Assembly: GCA_030145365.1 (NCBI GenBank)
Contig: JAQYVS010000140.1
Location: forward strand, 1-6,082
Source of the DNA: Desulfofustis sp.
GTDB lineage: Bacteria; Desulfobacterota; Desulfobulbia; Desulfobulbales; Desulfocapsaceae
Length of the DNA stretch: 6,082 nt
Direction: 5' to 3'
In this document: piece by piece, positions 3,746 to 6,082 of the stretch
Numbering within the stretch: the first letter of the stretch is position 1
Layout: every line of letters begins with the position of its first letter
Made by a program: the position numbers and the translations under genes
The notes under the pieces: generated by a model
What the model saw: only the letters and a program-made list of their open reading frames with translations
Told to the model about the DNA's origin: nothing
Databases searched by the model: none

Positions 3746-6082
3746 TTATGGAAACGCCAGGGTGATTTTGCCAAAGAAGAACCGGTCTGGTTGAAACCGC
3801 AAGTTATCAGGGTCTGAATTAAAATATTCGAAATCTTGGTCAAACAGATTCGTCACCCCGACAGTGAGAAAACCGTGGCGCTTGGGTAAACGGTAATTGA
3901 CGGCAGCGTCGACCAGCCAGAAGTTATCATTACCGTCTTCAAAGACACCGGCATCGGTGCTTCGATCGAACTCGCCATCCTGATTCACGTAGGTAGCTTT
4001 TAGCGAAGCTCTCAGACCACTGGGGTGAAAGAAATTGATTCCCAGGGGAACCGAATGTGTCTTAACCTCTTTTGCGCCAAGCGCTAAGTCTTTATCCCGA
4101 TCTAGTTTCTCGTACAAATAATCGGCGGTAAGCGACAGAAATTTATGGGGAGTCCAGAAAAGGTAAGCGCGAAAGGTTTTTTCATCCCAGTTTGAATTGT
4201 CCAATTTGACCGTAACTGTATCAAAACCATCATCATCTATACCAAAATCAACAGACTGGAACGGAACGTTCAGACTCCTGTAGGTATACTCCGCTCCTCC
4301 GTAAATTTTTGGGTTGAACCTTTGATCGATGGCACCGCCGTATACCCAATAGTCTGTCGTATTGACCTCATCAAAGAACTGGTTAAACCCGGCCACCTGG
4401 GTCGGCTCAACGGTTTGGTCCGTAATCAGCGTCCTTTTCAAAACCCGGAAGGCGGCCCCTCGCACAGTTGTGTCTTTAAAGGGGTTCCAGGTAAGCCCGA
4501 ACTTGGGATTGAATTGATCTCGCTCTTTGGTTAATTCGTCATCAGCATCCTGGTAGTCGCCGCTTCCGCCAAGCGTAATTGTCAAATTTTCGAAAGGTTT
4601 AATATAAGAATACAGATAAATATTGCTGTGTTTGAAATCCAGACTTATCTCATCTTTAAATGTTTCTGCAGGCAGACCGAACTCCGGAATCGCAGCGAAC
4701 TCATAAATAGATTTTTCGTCCCCATCAATATCGAAATAACCGCCGCCGGTGACAAGGTTTACATAGTGCGATCGGAAGAGATACTGAAGCTCACCGCCGT
4801 AAGCGTCCTGATCGGTATCGATATTGTAGCTGAAATCAGGATCGGGTGCATCTTTATCAGTACCATCTAAATCCTGATACGTCAGGTTGCCGATGAAAAT
4901 TGAACTTGGTGAAAAGGCCTGGCGGAAACCGAGACGCCAGGTATCGGTTTCAGTTTCTGCCTTAAGATCCGGCCGAAAATCGTCTTCAAAGAAGAACAGC
5001 TCCGTATCACCTCTTTCGTTGTCTCTGTAGCGGTATTCACCTTGAATGCTTGTCTGGGAAGTCAGTTCCGCCTGGACGAAAGCATTGGCGATTTTATCCG
5101 TCTGGTCGGCGTTGGTCCGCCAACCGTCGGTATCAAAATAGGAGAAACCGCCGCTGAAGGAAAACTTATTGTAAATGCCTGAGACGACACCTTCGGCCCC
5201 GAAGGTATCGTTTCCGCCCACAAGCTCGCTTCCCTGGACGGCAACCCGGTTACGGTTGAAAATGGGATTGAACTCGTTAAAAGACAACCCCGTCGGTCCC
5301 TGAGCGCTGATCAGAAACAGGTTGCTCTCGGCGAGACCGGGTTGAATGGGCGTGATGTTGATGGGCTGGAGTAACTGGGACTGCAGCAGTTCGCTAACGC
5401 GGGCGATCTCGTGGTTAGGTCGAACAGAATAAGAGTCGGCCAGAAACCGGTGGGCTGAAAAGCTGCTTGGATCGGTATTCACTGAACTCCAGCCCTCCAC
5501 TAAAGCGCGCTGCTGAAACCCTAGATCAGAATATACGCGGGCAATCGCCGCACTGCGGGCGGCCAGGTCCGAATCGAGCATCAGCCTGGAGCGGAAGACT
5601 GCCCGGTTGTCGTTGAGCTCGATGGCTTTTTGCAGATCCTGCAAGGCTTCCGCAGGCCGGTTGGTGGTCTGCTTGGCGATGGCATCGTAAAACCAGGGCG
5701 TGGGGTCTTTCGGATCGAGCTCCTTGGCGATGGCGTATTCGCGCTCATCCAGCCCGATTTGCTTTTTTTCAAAGTACACTTTCCCCAGGTAGCTACGGAT
5801 AATAGAGTTATTGGGATCCAGGCTGGCGGCAATTTCGATTTCCCTGCCGCCTGCCTCCAGATCGCCGTCGCGGATTATAGCCAGACCCAGGCCCAGCCGC
5901 GAAAGGGGGTCGGCCTGTTCCAGTTCGATAGCCTTTTCAAAGGCCGCCCGGGACTCTGTTGTCTTCACCTGGGTCAGGTAAGCAAAACCCAAAACCATCT
6001 GTGTTCTTGAGAGGCTCGGATCCAGCACAACAGCCTTTTTGGCCGCATCCAGAGCTTTGCCAAGCCTGCCGAATGAGGACCA
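3746..6082 (-). CDS. TPR-repeat plus outer-membrane beta-barrel protein, C-terminal part (runs off right edge)
   Basis: The frame is open from base 6082 to TAA at 3746, 778 residues; the GTG at 6028 is internal, because upstream codons (GRLGKALDAAKKAVVLDPSL) continue the TPR pattern. Residues 1 to about 220 are tandem TPRs with typical AFEKAIELEQADP, IAASLDPNN, AIAKELDPKDP and DLQKAIELND helices. A linker carries LSFNEFNPIFNRNRVAVQGS (about 267-286), then from about 290 alternating aromatic/polar strands form a barrel, ending with the TonB-receptor-like GVTNLFDQDFEYFN and the terminal FFFGKITLAFP. No plug domain is visible, unlike a true TonB-dependent receptor. The TPRs are presumably periplasmic and bind a partner, with the barrel in the outer membrane. 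I know TPR-barrel fusions of this type from deltaproteobacterial genomes, from memory near FecR and CHASE2 proteins, with no established function. The neighbours downstream are small proteins that could be its substrates. Confidence 0.88.
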   Translation of the reverse strand, partial: WSSFGRLGKALDAAKKAVVLDPSLSRTQMVLGFAYLTQVKTTESRAAFEKAIELEQADPLSRLGLGLAIIRDGDLEAGGREIEIAASLDPNNSIIRSYLGKVYFEKKQIGLDEREYAIAKELDPKDPTPWFYDAIAKQTTNRPAEALQDLQKAIELNDNRAVFRSRLMLDSDLAARSAAIARVYSDLGFQQRALVEGWSSVNTDPSSFSAHRFLADSYSVRPNHEIARVSELLQSQLLQPINITPIQPGLAESNLFLISAQGPTGLSFNEFNPIFNRNRVAVQGSELVGGNDTFGAEGVVSGIYNKFSFSGGFSYFDTDGWRTNADQTDKIANAFVQAELTSQTSIQGEYRYRDNERGDTELFFFEDDFRPDLKAETETDTWRLGFRQAFSPSSIFIGNLTYQDLDGTDKDAPDPDFSYNIDTDQDAYGGELQYLFRSHYVNLVTGGGYFDIDGDEKSIYEFAAIPEFGLPAETFKDEISLDFKHSNIYLYSYIKPFENLTITLGGSGDYQDADDELTKERDQFNPKFGLTWNPFKDTTVRGAAFRVLKRTLITDQTVEPTQVAGFNQFFDEVNTTDYWVYGGAIDQRFNPKIYGGAEYTYRSLNVPFQSVDFGIDDDGFDTVTVKLDNSNWDEKTFRAYLFWTPHKFLSLTADYLYEKLDRDKDLALGAKEVKTHSVPLGINFFHPSGLRASLKATYVNQDGEFDRSTDAGVFEDGNDNFWLVDAAVNYRLPKRHGFLTVGVTNLFDQDFEYFNSDPDNLRFQPDRFFFGKITLAFP

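Noticed and set aside
4322..6010. Several frames of 60-126 codons within the barrel gene
   Set aside because: All are shadows of the TPR-barrel coding sequence, which is continuous and matches known repeat and barrel patterns.

Overview
The window looks like chromosome from a Gram-negative bacterium, most likely a Desulfobacterota (former Deltaproteobacteria) or close relative. The reasons are a TonB-receptor-like outer-membrane barrel fused to TPR repeats, a CHASE2 sensor, and a RAYT-type transposase of a subtype I associate with those genomes. The lineage is inferred from protein flavour, not from a marker gene. The window is cut at both ends inside genes.

Layout, left to right. 1-768 (minus): N-terminal 256 residues of a CHASE2 sensor protein that runs off the left edge, with a consensus-like sigma70 promoter at 907-936. 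945-2047: a compact transposon-like unit with 29-bp near-perfect inverted ends around a REP-associated Y1/HUH transposase gene; the gene has a frameshift exactly in the HUH catalytic motif. 2068-2124 and 2166-2405 (plus): a doubtful 18-aa peptide, then a well-supported 79-aa small protein (gene A). 2474-2508: a 14-bp-stem bidirectional terminator. 2536-2649 (minus): a short coding remnant resembling one NHL repeat. 2687-3502 (minus): a secreted, cysteine-containing protein (gene B) interrupted by one in-frame TAG. 3502-3564 and 3606-3716 (minus): two tiny ORFs between gene B and the barrel gene. 3746-6082 (minus): C-terminal 778 residues of a TPR plus beta-barrel outer-membrane protein that runs off the right edge.

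How it may fit together. The barrel gene, the 36-aa peptide and gene B are collinear on the minus strand with short gaps, so they probably form one operon ending at the 2474-2508 terminator. The most unusual point is that gene B and the oppositely oriented gene A end in the same C-terminal module, NPRCVYxxTxSGxxxKVCR, although their DNA has diverged at wobble positions and the rest of the proteins differ. A small-protein family sharing a Cys-bracketed tail, encoded beside an outer-membrane TPR-barrel and a CHASE2 sensor, is a reasonable candidate for an uncharacterised surface, export or signalling system; its function is not known to me. Two genes carry lesions (transposase frameshift, gene B amber), so part of the locus may be decaying.
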